Made by a program: the position numbers and the translations under genes. Of a stretch of DNA of 64,000 bases, positions 11,960-24,200 are shown piece after piece (the first letter of the stretch is position 1; each line of letters opens with the position of its first letter). The DNA is from Lepiota brunneoincarnata. Taxonomy: Eukaryota > Basidiomycota > Agaricomycetes > Agaricales > Agaricaceae. The notes under the pieces were generated by a model, which did no database searches, had not been told where the DNA came from, and was given only the letters and a program-made list of their open reading frames with translations. The stretch spans positions 2,976,001 to 3,040,000 of the forward strand of contig JAEBUN010000002.1 in assembly GCA_023014365.1 (NCBI GenBank), read 5' to 3'.

Positions 11960-14900
11960 ATGTCCTCTTCGCAAAGGCGGGGTAATGATGGGGTATCTTC
12001 ATCTGACACCATCTTTGAGGCACCAGCAACTCCACAACCCACGAAGAATCACTTTGGCAACATCCCTCTATTTCCTATGCGTAAATACAATCCCAGCGAG
12101 CCAACAGATTTTCCCGCTACTTTCCCTTCCCTTCCCTACTCAAACCCACCCGCAGAGAATCGAGCATCGGTCTACAGTGAAGGCACGGAATATAACCCGC
12201 CAACAAGGGGCACCACACTTATCGCTGCACCAGACGGGACCCGGAAACGCGGGCACTATGTCTCATTATCCGAAGCTATAGCGGACGACTCGCAACCGGA
12301 CTTCAATCCAGAACGGCTCTACGGGAACGGAGGGGGTGATCCCGATACAACGTTGGTTGGCAGGGATCAAAATCTTAACCAATTCGGTCCAAAATCCGGA
12401 GGAGGATACGACTACGGAACCGACCCAAACACACCCAACTATCCTGCTGATACCGACTTCCTTAAAACACCGTCACCCTCGCTATTTCCGGGAGGCTTGC
12501 CCAAGCCTCCAAAGCCCCATCCTTTCTCTCGAGCTTTTGAAGCCCCGAAGTGGAAGAGCTTGGGGTTGCATTTGTTAATGTGCTTGCTCGCGTATCCGTT
12601 TTTGTCGCTTTTTGTGTTCCTAGCAAAAGGGAAGACGCTGTTCTGGACAAGGTTGCTCGTCGGTGCCGGGTGTGGTATTACGGGTCTTTTACTCGGTCTG
12701 GGCCTGATCAGGCTTGCGAGGAGGCATTTGGAGGCTGCTGGTACGTATTTACATGATCTACTTGGAGAAATATCCGCTTAGAGCTTGGTTTCGGGTATTG
12801 GCCAGCATGGGCTACGGTCATCCATCAGTCGAGATATCATGACAGCCCGGGTGTTAGGTTGAAAGACCTCGCGCCGCACGCGGAGGATCCTGTGAGTGCC
12901 TGGACAGGGTTTCTGCTTTTATGGAACCGACACATGTATCCCGGTACCGCGCGTAAAAACCGGGCTCATTACGAGTAAGCGTTCACCTATCTCGTGGTTT
13001 CCTGATTCCCATCATACGTATTCTCTTAGTTCCCGACCATGGTCAATCCACATCGTCTTCTTCCTTGCTCTTGTCGCCGTATCGGGGATACTTCCGTTCC
13101 TCTTCGGCCGTATCATCTTTATCGACACACAGGTGAAGGTGAGATGCCAGTGTTGAACACTCTTCTAATAAGCGCCGGGTTAGCTGATGGATGCTTTGAT
13201 AGAATCAACATGAAAGTTACCGTGAGATCGCGATCAAGGGCGATATATCCGACGACGATATTGTGAGAGCGACTGAGCTCAGAGAGCCGTTCAACGTATG
13301 TCCACTCTTCTACATCACGATCAATTGTCTTTAGCAATTCAATTCTATAGAATTTCCGGCTTACATGGACTTTAGCGCCTTATTCAAGCCATGGGGGTCT
13401 TCCGCCTGTCGCCAACCTTCCGTGGAACACCACGCAGGACAAGGCCGATATGATATATTTCTCCGAGACCACAAAGTCCCAGTTACAGCCTAATGGGAGT
13501 GGTTTTGGAACGTTCAAGACGGAGGTGTTAACGCCTTCTTTGGAGACCCAGCGTAAAACTCCGGTGCCTTTGTTGCAAGCTGGTGTTTCTCCAGGAAACA
13601 TTGTTAGGTGTGTATCCCGTCTTTGTTCTCGTTTCTGATTCTTATACGCGCTGAAGGCAGCCGCGGTGGGGCATCAGGATCAAGTGTGATAAGATCCCGG
13701 ATCTGACGACCAATATGTAAGTAAGACGCGCCCGGATAGTACCCGTGAGCACTGATATCATTCAATGGCAGTATTCCCATAAGTACCAACCTTAACATGA
13801 CGTATGTGTTTCTCCCGAAAGACACGGTCAGAAACTTGCTGGATTATTTCGGAAAACCGTTCCCAACACATTTCAAACCTCCGGAGATGGCCGCTGGTGA
13901 TCAAGAGTTTCCGACATATATTGACAAGGACAACACCCTAGCAGCAGGTGCGCTAGTAACTGGGTTATTGAGAGGATGACTGCTCATGTTTCTTCTCCTC
14001 AGTCAACTTCTACCCTAATGGGGTTAGTCATGCCTATTACAGTAGGCCGCTCTATGGCATGGGTACGTGGGTTATCATCCACATTGGTGATATAAAATAT
14101 AAAGCTCTTTTCTGCTCCAGGTGAGGATGACACAGGATTCGTTTCCCTTGAAATGATCCTCATCCGACTCAACACCACTTACACGCCGCAAGGCGTTTTC
14201 CCGGTCTATGGCGATGCTGTCCCAGATGTCAATGGTACTGCAACTTTCATTGGGTATGATGCTGCGGTGTGCATCGAACTTTTCGAGCCTTGGGTCGTGG
14301 AGGTGTACAACAGCACAGTTGGTACGCCAACGACACTTGCGATCGTAGAGAAGAACAACGCTGTAAGAGACTTTAACACTGGATCCACGAAGGAGACAAG
14401 GGATGGTGCAGCTATCGATGATCCGAATGTAAGGAGGGAATTAGCGTCAAAGAGGTTGCAGGCGATCTACGAGGCTGCACATACGAATAGTATCAATCAG
14501 GTTATCAAGGCGAGTAGGGCTTTCTGATATTCGGATAGAGGAGGCATTGCTCACACAGGTGACTTTGGGCAGGATAATGGGAGAGACTCGTTTTATGTCC
14601 CATCTCCAATTGTATGCCCTCTCATTAATCTATTGAAACTAACAGCCGATCTAATGTCCGATTCTTCCAGGCCGTATCGTACACAAGTGGTCAAGGCCCA
14701 TATGGTTACACCTCCCTCTCGACTGACTATTTTGAAAAGTCCAAAGCGCTAGCAGACGCAAACAACATTTTACCCTACTTTGCCGGCTCTGGATCCGTTG
14801 TGGCACGCATCTACCCTGACCGGGTCCTCGCTTATGCATACATTACTCCAACGCAACTGATTGTTGCGCTTGCGATCGTTTTTGTTCTCGGGCTTGTGGC

Positions 14901-15135
14901 GGCACTGTTTGTCCCAAGGTTGCCGTTGAGTGTACCGAGGAGAGGTTTTGAGTTGTACTCGTGGGTTGCGGCATTTTACGCAGATGAGTTGGTCGGTGTA
15001 GGAAAGGGCTCTGGTCCCGGTGGAGGGTTAGGCTATGGGGAAGCAGGGTCACCAGGTCTGCCTATTGGGAGGAGGATGGAGATTGAGGACATTGAACAGC
15101 ATATTGGGGACGTCAGGTTCCGGTATGTGCCTTGA
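11960..15135 (+). CDS. Large polytopic membrane protein of unknown function (intact copy)
   Basis: Eleven exons: 11960-12740, 12806-12974, 13030-13138, 13203-13295, 13351-13607, 13657-13716, 13772-13947, 14003-14062, 14121-14513, 14559-14611, 14671-15135. They total 2616 nt and 871 aa with matching phases; introns are mostly 45-65 bp. The first 195 residues are polar and disordered (probably cytosolic). Membrane segments follow near residues 200-223 (LGLHLLMCLLAYPFLSLFVF), 226-252, and 320-346 (WSIHIVFFLALVAVSGIL). Then comes a soluble region of about 420 residues with N-glycosylation sequons (NTT, NMT, NST, NGT), probably extracytoplasmic. A last helix lies near 776-797 (PTQLIVALAIVFVLG), followed by a short tail ending GDVRFRYVP. 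I do not recognise the family; it looks like a cell-surface or ER/vacuolar membrane protein. A degenerate copy lies at 59806-62961, and comparison with it supports the splice sites chosen. Confidence 0.8.
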
Positions 15136-15289
15136 GAGAGGACAGATCATTCCGCGGCCAACGGACGGCTTTCGGCATATCTGTCGATCACGCATACTTT
15201 ATATACACGTCGATGCGTTGAGCTTGGCATCGCTTGATTATATCTGTCTTTCAACAACATGACAACTGGATTTAATGCATCGACAGCAC

Positions 15290-15820
15290 TTAATTCGGAC
15301 CATGTCTCCCTCCCTTCCCCCTCCTGTGCTCATAAGCTACATAACTATTACTACTGGACATCATGTATTCAATCTCTTCACCACTAACTCCACCGAAATT
15401 GCCTCCTGTGATGCTAAAGTTTTTTGCTCCCCCGAAATTCATGTGCTCCAGATTGGGCAAATTCCCTCCCGTGATCGAAAAGCCGGTCGCGCCTGAGAAA
15501 TCCAATATCACCCCAGAGGGAGGGTCGTTGCAGGGCCCCCCATTGGGGTTTGGGCCTCTCAAGTTGGGATCTGGGCCTTTCAAGTTGGGATTTCCCCCTC
15601 GACTGGGTTTTTTGTTGCCAATTGACGAGGATAGTTGCAGAGCGCTGTTCGCTGTTCTCGCAATTGGTTTGGGGGCGCTAAGTCGGCGGTCCAGAGGCAC
15701 CACGTTGCCACGAGTGTCTGCATTACGTCGAGAATGAGAGGGGGATTTGGGCCCCAGAGTGCTACTGTATGAAGGTCCTGAGTTGTCAGGAGGCAGTGGT
15801 ACTGCGGGTGCCCAGAGCAA
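15290..15820 (-). CDS. Small protein with IxGGxF motifs, Agaricomycete-type
   Basis: An open minus-strand frame of about 176 codons. The N-terminal half is Pro/Ser/Asn-rich (LGPKSPSHSRRNADTRGN, then repeats of the type NPNLKGPDPNLRGPNPN). The C-terminal part has two copies of a motif common in small agaric proteins: FSGATGFSITGGN and FGGAKNFSITGGNFGGVSG. That motif often precedes kinase- or NLR-type proteins in mushrooms; its function is not established. No ATG begins this frame; the exon probably has an acceptor near 15820-15890, upstream of which lie tandemly repeated exon-like units. A paralogous frame lies at 63366-63800. Alternatively it is the last exon of a longer gene or a decayed member. 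Confidence 0.5.
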   Translation of the reverse strand: MLWAPAVPLPPDNSGPSYSSTLGPKSPSHSRRNADTRGNVVPLDRRLSAPKPIARTANSALQLSSSIGNKKPSRGGNPNLKGPDPNLRGPNPNGGPCNDPPSGVILDFSGATGFSITGGNLPNLEHMNFGGAKNFSITGGNFGGVSGEEIEYMMSSSNSYVAYEHRRGKGGRHGPN

Positions 15821-16655
15821 CGTGATAGAATACGAGTGTTCGTTAGCCTCAGAAACTCGTATGCGCGAGAACTGTATATTCTATACCTGGTCGAATACGG
15901 GTGTCGATCGAAGTCTCCTGCTTGCGACGAGTGTTTGTATTAGGTCGAGATTGAGAAGGAGATTTGGATCCACTGTATGGAGGTCCTGAGTTGTCAGGAG
16001 GCAGTACTGGAGTGCCCAGAGCTACGTGATAGAATACGAGTGTTCGTTAGCCTCAGAAACTCGTACGCGCGAGAACTGTATATTCTATACCTCGTTGAGG
16101 ACGGGTGTGCCGAGGAGGCTCCGGGGGGGGACCAGCGTTTGTATTACGTTGAGATTGAGAGGGGGATTTGGATCCATTGTATGAAGGTCCTGAGTCTTCA
16201 GGAGGTAGGTTGGCTGGGGGTGCCCAGGACAACGTGTTAAAATACGAGTTGTTCGTTAGCCTCAGAAATTCGTACGCGCGAGAACTGTATATTCTATACC
16301 TCGGTTAGGATGGGTGTGCCAAGGAGGCACTGGGGGGGGACCAGCGTTTGTATTACGTTGAGATTGAGAGGGGGATTTGGATCCATTGTATGAAGGACCT
16401 GAGTCGTCAGGAGGCAGTGGTACTGGGGGTGCCCAGAGCAACGTGATAGAATACGAGTGTTCGTTAGCCTCAGAAACTCGTATGCGCGAGAACTGTATAT
16501 TCTATACCTAATGGCATACTGGTGTAGTAGTTCGGGCGACCAGCAACGTGTTAGAATACGAATGTTCGTTCTACAAGCATGGTAAATAACAATCATGAGA
16601 GAAAAAGCAAAATAGACTACTCACAGCCTCAGAAACTCGTATGCGCGAGAACTGA
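15815..16655. repeat. Tandem repeat, unit about 204-209 bp, four copies plus a partial
   Basis: The marker CGTTAGCCTC begins at 15841, 16045, 16254 (as CGTTAGCCTC) and 16462, and a truncated fifth unit (CCTCAGAAACTCGTATGCGC) follows at 16627. Each unit carries GCGCGAGAACTGTATATTC and a segment encoding, on the minus strand, variants of the SKSPSQSQRN motif seen in the adjacent gene. Units thus look like duplications of that gene's upstream exon and intron. Confidence 0.8.
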
Positions 16656-17002
16656 GCCTGGAGGTGATTCGAGCTACGTTATTTAAGGTAAAGGCAGAAC
16701 AATAAAAACGTCGAGAGCCGAAACACTGGGAGGTGGGTCCAAGTGGTCAACGCCGCGATGGAAACGGGGAGGGTATCGAAGTGATGATATGGGCACTCCG
16801 AGACCCTCGATCCAAGGTTCGTTCCGGGTTCGTCGCTCAACTGCTAGAGGCGACGTGTGGTGGGGCATTACAACTGTAGCTACTCGTTCACTTGTACATC
16901 ATGACGATTGAGTATTCATCCTAGTTGTACTAGGTACCATTCAGAGCACATTGGATTGAGAAGAATTATTCAAAGCGTCACACTGCCACACTGTGTAAAC
17001 AA
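16656..17002. other. Intergenic, nothing recognised
   Basis: Short frames only; no domain, repeat partner or RNA gene seen. Confidence 0.4.
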
Positions 17003-17527
17003 TGGATGACTTCCCGTAGGGTTTAGGATCTCAGATTATTTTTCTAAATGTACTTGCCGAGTGTGCTGTTGCCCAAAAAGGGTCGATCAGACTCCAGATC
17101 TTGAAGTCATCCCCTTTCTAAACCTCAAGCTAGAAGGGGCCTCAGGTTTTCTAGATGCATTCTAAACCTCAATTTTGAATTCCGCACTCTGATTTGGGAC
17201 CCAGGAGGTCACTGCCCTACCTCCTACTTCCCATTGGATGAGTTGCCACCATCACTCCTCTTTCCACTACTGGAGTATAAACTGCTCCAGCTCCTCGATG
17301 GCAAGTGCTCTTGCCCTCGGAATCTATATTGAGATAAGTAGTCCTTATTGCAGACATGATAAGATGATAAGTCTGAAGAACTGGCAACTGCTGATATGAT
17401 TACTTGTACAGTAGTTGATTTGTGACAAAGCAATGGTTTGAGATTCTAAATATATTTGTTCTAAACCACTGGTTGGATAAGGTTTAGAAGTGATCTAGAA
17501 TTCTAAACTGTGATGGGAAGTCATCCA
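17003..17527. mobile_element. MITE-like element with 13-bp terminal inverted repeats
   Basis: TGGATGACTTCCC at 17003 is matched by its exact reverse complement ending at 17527; similarity continues imperfectly inward (GTTTAGGAT versus the complement of ATTCTAAAC). Length 525 bp, AT-rich, repeated CTAAACCTCA-like motifs, no coding capacity. No clear target duplication, so it is old or the ends are slightly misplaced. Confidence 0.45.
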
Positions 17528-17606
17528 CTATCATAGCTATTGCTACAGATATTTGATTTGCAGATGCCTTTTTGTTACAAGAGGACATGATGCAATTTCC
17601 AAGTCT

Positions 17607-18452
17607 TGTTACGATCCTTGACTCCTTATAGTGTGCATAATGACAACCAGGAAAGGCTTCCAATTACTCTACAAGGTGTCCAGAATGGTTGACCTTATAG
17701 AGCTTAGTGAGTTGAGATAGATTCAGATAATGAGAGAACACACCAAGTTGTGGAGGACAGTTAACATGGCTGTGATTAGCATGATTAAAGCTTAGAGCTT
17801 TATTCTATTATTGTACAGGTCTTATATACCTATGGAGGACTATATACTTGTTATAGGTACAACAGATATTCTACTGCCTGTATAGCCTTGGAATATGCTC
17901 CACACCCCATTCCATGCTATTCATAACTTGTTTAAGTCAGTATCTACTTACTCTTCATTCCACTGCTGTTCAGTGGTGTTCCATTGCTTTCTACTGACTC
18001 ACTCCTATTTCCTATCTCTATCTCCATTCCTATGCATCTAATGCTATTGTCTTCCTCCTCAGTGTTGCTATTGGTATGGGTTGATATATTGGATTCCAGA
18101 TCTGATTGTTTATTGTTGATTCCCTTTCTCATTAGGATATTCCATAATATCCTCCGTATAACAGAATCTTGTGTCATCCAGGCTTCACCCCATTCACTAT
18201 TGGTCTGGAATACCATTTTAATTAATCTACATAGGTATATAAGGCCTGTGCAAGTAGAGATTAAAGCTTTAAGCTTTAATCTTGTTAACAGCAATCATTA
18301 ACTCTCTCTGTCTTAATTTGGCATGTTCCTTTGTTATCTCAGTTAGTGCAATCCACTAAGCTTTACAAGGCCAACTGTCTTGGACACCTTGTTGAGTGAT
18401 TGAAGGCCTTCTCCAGTTATCTTTGAATACAAAAAGAGCAGGGATCATAACA
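17607..18452. mobile_element. Two truncated family A LTRs joined head to head
   Basis: The left part begins TGTTACGATCC and matches the reverse of the family A LTR seen at 38314-39011 and 54929-55639, including a decayed form of its internal ORF (minus strand, about 18170-17944). The right part (about 18180-18452) is the forward 3' section of the same LTR, with GTATATAAGGCCTG and the end GGATCATAACA. The region is therefore palindromic over about 270 bp. Confidence 0.6.
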
Positions 18453-18784
18453 CAAATTGGTGTCTAACAAGATTACTGACCTGTTTATTCAACAGAGATA
18501 TCACACCTCAAATACTCCTTTGGAAGGACCCAATGTTGTTTCTGAAACAGAAATGTCAATACCTAAAGGTTGCAAGGATCCAATTATCATAGGTTCTTCA
18601 TCTCCAATGTGTGGTAGTGATAATGAAAATGAAGTCAGTATTGCTTTTTTCAGCATGGAGCATGATACTCACCAAGGAAATGTTAACAGATGGATTTACT
18701 CACTGACGTGCTATTGTATAAGGCAAGTGATTTCAAGAAGGCAGCAGCAATCATCTAAGATAAGGTAATATGGAACAAGAGCCA
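18453..18784 (+). other. Possible retrotransposon leader and gag fragment next to family A LTR
   Basis: Immediately after the LTR end comes AATTGGTGTCTAAC, which has the look of a tRNA-type primer-binding site, then a 103-codon open frame (18457-18768) without recognised domains. It may be the start of the family A element's gag. Truncated at 18784. Confidence 0.3.
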
Positions 18785-19250
18785 TGTTAGGGCGACCCAG
18801 GGGGGGCCTTGACAGCTTAGGAGGAGCTGAAGGGACACTGCAGGGGTATCCTAAGTCTTATTAATCTGTGAGTTAAGTACAGAGCACATACCTGCAGGGG
18901 TATCCTAAGAGAATAGGATAGAGAAACCCCTGCAGGTGAAACTATGTATATATATGACTTATATAATCAATACAAGTTGAACCAAACCTGGCTGTGGTGT
19001 CTGGGTGCTACACAAAGGGCAATCATGGTTGAAACCAATGTGAGGAGTGAGGGTGGCTGTCTAGGATCTACAGGAATAAAGGAGGGTAGAAGGAGGTTAA
19101 GGAAAGTGTGGAGAGTGAAGGAAAAGGTTCATCTGGTCAATGAGGGGACATCTGGGGTATTTGGACTGTACATGGAGCTTAAGCGTTTAAAAGGGGGGAT
19201 ATACAGTGTGTTGGGAGTGTTGCTGGGGTGTTTGGGGTAGTCCCCTTACA
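18785..19250 (-). mobile_element. Inverted solo LTR, family C-like
   Basis: Begins TGTTAGGGCGAC and ends TAGTCCCCTTACA, the reverse of the ends of the LTR at 51005-51327 (TGTAAGGGGACTA..CCCTAACA). It abuts the truncated end of gypsy element G1. Flanks AGCCA and GTTCT do not match, so the junction formed by deletion or ectopic recombination. Confidence 0.5.
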
Positions 19251-19502
19251 GTTCTTCTGCTCCTTTGTTTTATAATGTCAGTGGATATTTGGTGGGTGGT
19301 GTGTGCTTTTTTTCAGGTGTCGTCTAGAAGTCTGATGCAATCATCTACTGATGGAAAGTTTGATGTTTCCATGATAGTGGGGATTGCTGGGGGGTTGTAT
19401 CCCATGATGAGTTCAAATGGGGATTTCTGATTCTTGGTGTGTGTTTTGGAGTTATAGGAGAATTCAAGGATTGGGAGTATTTCTGACCATTTGTGGGGGT
19501 TT

Positions 19503-19856
19503 TGTTACTGCTGGTTAGGTGTCTGCAAGGCTCAATGCGATTAATGACAAGTTAACCGTTGAGTAATGTGAGCAAGTCTAAGGCGATGCCAACGAGCAGG
19601 AACAAATATGGTGTATAATAAGACAAAGCTAGAGATTACAAGTAATACCTAGGTCTATATATACTACTGGGGCAACTGGCATGTGATAAAGAAAAGAATC
19701 ACATGCAAATGGGTGGGAATCACAAGCCAAAGGAGAACTAACTATAGATGGGCAGTGGCATATGATAAATAAATATAGTCAGGGTGCTGACTACAGGCGG
19801 TGACATGTGATAAGTAAAAATAGGTGGACGGGTGCACAAAAGGGAAAATGGTAACA
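19503..19856 (-). repeat. Gyp-2 3' LTR
   Basis: 354 bp, TG..CA ends (on plus, TGTTACTG..GGTAACA). Differs from the 5' LTR mostly by transitions, so the insertion is not recent. A polypurine tract (minus strand AGAAGGGGGTAA) lies directly inside at 19857-19868. Confidence 0.9.
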
Positions 19857-19869
19857 TTACCCCCTTCTA

Positions 19870-20960
19870 ATCTTCAAACTCTGTTTTGAAGCTAGTAAGC
19901 AGCAGGGTACAGGTGTAGGGTGCAGGTCATGGAAATAGTCGTTTTTAGTTGTAGCCGTAACCATCGTAGGCATAGTCATAGTTGTTGTATTGGCCATTGC
20001 CAATAATATTGTATGTTCGTCCAAAGGTGTTGGGATAGCATTGTGCCATCCTTTCAAGCGCGGCATTGCATTGGTTCTGATGGTAGACAGGGCAGGTTCA
20101 CATATAATGCCCTGGTGCGGCGCAGTTGCAATGACAACAGGTGTATTGGGGGCAGCTGTGTGCCCATTGGCCAATCTGATGGCACTCAAAGCAGCAATTT
20201 CTTCCAACATTGTATGAATGGGTTGTAGTGGCTTGGGGTGTGACAGTGGGGGTGGTATGATGTTGAGGAGGTCTTTGGGGTAAGGGGTGGGTCTCCTGCT
20301 GTTGATGGGCTTCCATTTGTTGGGTGAATTTGTCCACTGTTTGTTGTTGAGTTTGGGGTGGTGGTGCAGAGGTAGGGGGTACAACAATAGGTGGGGTAAC
20401 AGGACTTGGAGGTTGTTCAGGTCGAACTCATTGGTGGGTGGAGTGAATGGGGACTTGTCGGGATGGTCTGTCAGTTGGCAGTAGGTTGAATCGGACTAGG
20501 GAGTGTGGGCGCAATCCATATACTGGTTGTGGAGCTGCAATGCTTGGTGAAGATTTGGCGGAAGGTGGAATCGGACCATAAGTGGTTGAATGTATTTTGG
20601 TTTGCTTCTTTGACCCTTTCGACACTTTGTTCAATCAAGGCTATGGAGGCAGAGGAGGTTTTTGCAGAGTTGGAAGAAGCCATCACAAACTTCTGTTGTA
20701 ACTGCTGGTGTTGGTGCAATAAGAAGCGAAAAGATGAGGGTAGAGGCACTGTCGACTTCATTAATATAGTCGCTAATGGTAGTGACAAGTGGGGGAGCAG
20801 GGATGGTGGTCGGTGTTTCAGTGACAGGTGGAACAGGGCTGGGGGGAGTGGTCTGTCATGGTACGTGGTGCGGGGGCAGGTGTGTCTTCAGTGGTGTTAA
20901 GGGTGCTCTTGACAAGGAATTGGTAGAGGATGCAGTTGGAGTCGGGTTGCACAGGATGAG
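19870..20960 (-). pseudogene. Gyp-2 accessory ORF3 with zinc knuckles, decayed
   Basis: Downstream of the chromodomain, frames encode a Pro/Gln/Thr-rich protein (20788-20471, then 20387-19857) with knuckle-like clusters CFECHQIGQWAHSC and CCHCNCAAPGHY near 20220-20120. Position and motifs parallel ORF3a of G-young at 35455-36579, although the first histidine is now Gln. Broken by stops and shifts. Confidence 0.6.
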
Positions 20961-21209
20961 GACCTGGTTGTTCCATCTAGTGTAGGTGGGGTAGAAATAA
21001 GAGTGGATTCAGATGGGAGTGATCAGATGGAGGAAGGGCATTGTGCTGTTAAATGAGGTGGTGTGATTTATTTAAGGTAGGGGTGGTGGCAAGAACGACG
21101 TGGTTTCTTCATGGCTTTAAGAGAATGAATAACTGGGTGTGTTTTCATCATTTTGGTCAAGTCCTTTGAGTCATTTGTACTCTATTAGGAATGCTACTAC
21201 ATCTCCTTC

Positions 21210-24200
21210 ATCATGCGTTTCAGGGGATGACCTTTTCCATCCACAGTTTCGGGTCTGATTTCATCAGGTACTGATTTAAAGTGGGACTTGGGTTCCCAAG
21301 TATTTTCAGATTTGGGCCATCTGAGCTATTTGACTAGGTATTTGAGGCAGTTTCATTGTTTTTGGTGGTTTAGTATAGCTTCAATTTCGTATACTTCTTC
21401 ACCTTCGACGATTTGGGGTGGGGGTTGGATGTAGTTGGGTCCATACATTTTGGTTTCAGTGTATGGCATGAGGAGTTGGGCGTGGAATACGGGATGGATC
21501 TTCCAACGTTTGGGGAGTTTGAAGTCAATATGAAACAGGGGATAGAACATCAAGGATATGGAATGGTCTGAGAGGTTTGGGGGCCATTTTACACATGACA
21601 TACAGGGTATTTAAGTTCCAGGCATCAAGCCAAACCATTTGATTCTCATGGAGTGGGATAAACTTTGATTGGCATTGGTTTTCCATGTGTTTCATGGCAG
21701 TTTTGTGTGTGGTTTTGGTGTTTTGGTAGTATAAATCGATTAGTTCCATGTGGTTGTTGACAGTAGGAGATTCGGTTTCAAGGAGGACAGTGGGAAGTGC
21801 TTTCGGTTGTATTCCCATAATAATTTCGAATGGTGTTTGCTTTCGTAGGGCATGCGGTCAGCTATTGTAGGTGAATTCGAGAAGAGGGAGGGCCTGTGAC
21901 CAATTTTCAGGGTGGTGCAAGCAGAAAATGGAAAGGTATGCTTGGGTTTCCTGATGAGAACATTTGGTTGCTCCATCTGCTTCAGGGTGATAGGCTGTGG
22001 TCATTGTGGGGGTTATTTCAAGTCATTCTAACAGTTTCTGGAATGAATGTGCAGTAAAGTGTGGATTGTGGTCGGATATGATACATTTGGGTAGGCCATA
22101 ACGCAGATATACCTTGTTGAGAATGATGTTGGCTGATGTTGTCAGGCAGTTGTGGTTTTGTTGGTAGTGGTGAGGATTACCCCCTTCAAGAGTCCATGGT
22201 CCACAATGGACAGAATTGAGTCAAAACCAGCAGAGGGAGGGAGGTCGGTGATGAGATCCATTGCAATCTGGGCAAATGGGCAGTTTGAATTGGGTGCCAG
22301 GATAGGGGTAAATGCAGGCTTGGCAGGGTGTCAGTTAATTTTAAACTGTTGACAGTTGGCACATCCTTTGACATAATCACATGTGAAACTGGCCATACCA
22401 GGCCAGTAGAAATCATGCTCCAATGTGTGAAGGGTTGTATTGATACTGGGGTGTCCAGCAGTGGGAGAATCGTGGTATTTCCAAATGATTCATTGGCAGA
22501 GTTTGAGGTCTTCCAGTGGAACGGTTCTGCTGTCATGGGTAACAATTAGACTTTTTGGGGTTCGAGTTACAGAATATCGAGAGTCCATTGGAACATATGG
22601 GGCAGTCATGAGAGTGGTGATCTGCTCAGTGGTATGTGGGTCATAGTTATTGTGGCAGGAGTATATCATCATGGGTTTCTTGGTTGACAGTATTAATGAA
22701 TATCAATTTGGGTAGTATCGTTACCAATTTGTTATCCTCATCTTCAGTCAGGGATATGATCAGGATGTCGGGAGAGGGCGTCAGCGGCAGGGTATTTTTG
22801 TACTGGGTACATGCTCAATTTGGAGATTAAAGCAGGAGAGGAATTGATGCCAGTGGGCCTGGCATCGGTTTATATCCTGTGGTTTCTTCCAATAAGTAAG
22901 ATTCTGGTGATCAGGTACAAACTTTAATGGAGAAGGGTCCTCCTTCCAGATAATGGCGCCATTCACCAAGGGCATGAATTATAGCGAGTAACTTGTGGTC
23001 ATGAATATCATAGCTTTCATTTGGCAGGCGTAAGGGTTTTTGATGGGAAAGCCATGGGGTGGCATTGATTATTGATGTCAGTTTGATAAAGTACAGCTCT
23101 GGTAGCATATTTTGAAGCATCGCATTTGATTTCAAATGGTTTTGATTGATCAGGGCATTGTAAGCATGGGTTGCTTTGAGAATTGAAGTTTCAAAGCATC
23201 AAACAAGTCTCGGCATTCGTCAGTCCACTCGAATAGTCGCTTGGTTGACATGAGGGCGTTAAGAGGTTGGGCAATAGCAGAATAGCCATGGATAAACTTC
23301 CGGTAGAAGTTACAGAATCCTATGAATTTACGGATGTCTTTGGTACATTTTGGGATGGGCCATTGGGCAATTCCGGCTAGTTTGACAGGGTCCATTTCGA
23401 TTTTGTTGGGTGTGATGATCATACCAAGGTATTCCATACAGTCGCATGTAGAATTTGCATTTCTCAGTCTTGAGATAAATGCCATTCAGGGCCAAACACT
23501 TGAGAACTTCTTCCATAATGCGGTCATGTTCTTCCTGATCGCAAGCAAAGATGAGTATATCGTCCATGTAAACAATGATTCCTCCTTTATGGATCGGGGA
23601 CACTAAGATGTCATCCATAAATGCTTGGAAAGTCACAGGAGAGTTGCACATTCCAAAGAACATGATGGTCGGTTTCGAATAGTCCAAGCAGGGTGTTGAA
23701 TGCACCTTTCCATTTGTCTCCTTTCTTGATATGAGTGTTGTTGTATCCAGCACAGGACATCAAGTTTGGAAAATATATGGGCTCCTTTGAGCTTATCCAT
23801 AATCTCAGTAACCATCAGGATTCGGTATGTGTTCTTGACCATATGCTTATTGACATAGCAGTAGTCCTGACAGGGGCAAAGCAAGCCATCCTTTTTGTCA
23901 ACAAAGAAGAATGGGGATGCCATTGGGGATTTTGATGGGTGGATGTAACCTTTGTGGAGGTTATCGGAAATGAACTCTTTCAAAGAGTTATCTTGGTTTG
24001 GGGAAAGCTTGTAGGCTTTCATTGCAATGGGCTTGAATTCAGGTTTTAATTTGATTGTGTGGTCATAAGATCGTCAGGGAGGAATTGTTTGGCAGCCTTT
24101 TTGCTGAAACAACTCAACCATTGGTAGAATTGGCATGGAACTTTAACAGTGGGGTCATCAACCTTTTTGTCTCTGTGTTTAATTGCAAGTTCTGTAGCCT

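Larger units (their letters stand above)
11506..16650 (+). repeat. Segmental duplication, copy 1 (partner 59385-64000)
   Basis: From just after the KRR1 stop to the IxGGxF gene region, this segment is closely similar, in the same orientation, to 59385 through the window end. The match covers the intergenic leader (for example CCCAAAAGCGAGACTG in both), all exons and introns of the membrane-protein gene, and the downstream minus-strand gene. The leader 11506-11959 itself holds no gene. Confidence 0.85.

Noticed and set aside
13351..13617. Alternative frame with WWEWFWNVQDGG in the membrane-protein gene
   Set aside because: It looks protein-like and is open in both copies, but the chosen frame keeps phases through all eleven exons; the other only opens after a shift in copy 2.
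14505..14560. GC-AG intron in the intact membrane-protein gene (AAG|GCGAGT)
   Set aside because: A GT donor four bases on (GCGA|GTAGGG) gives the right phase and is also present in copy 2.
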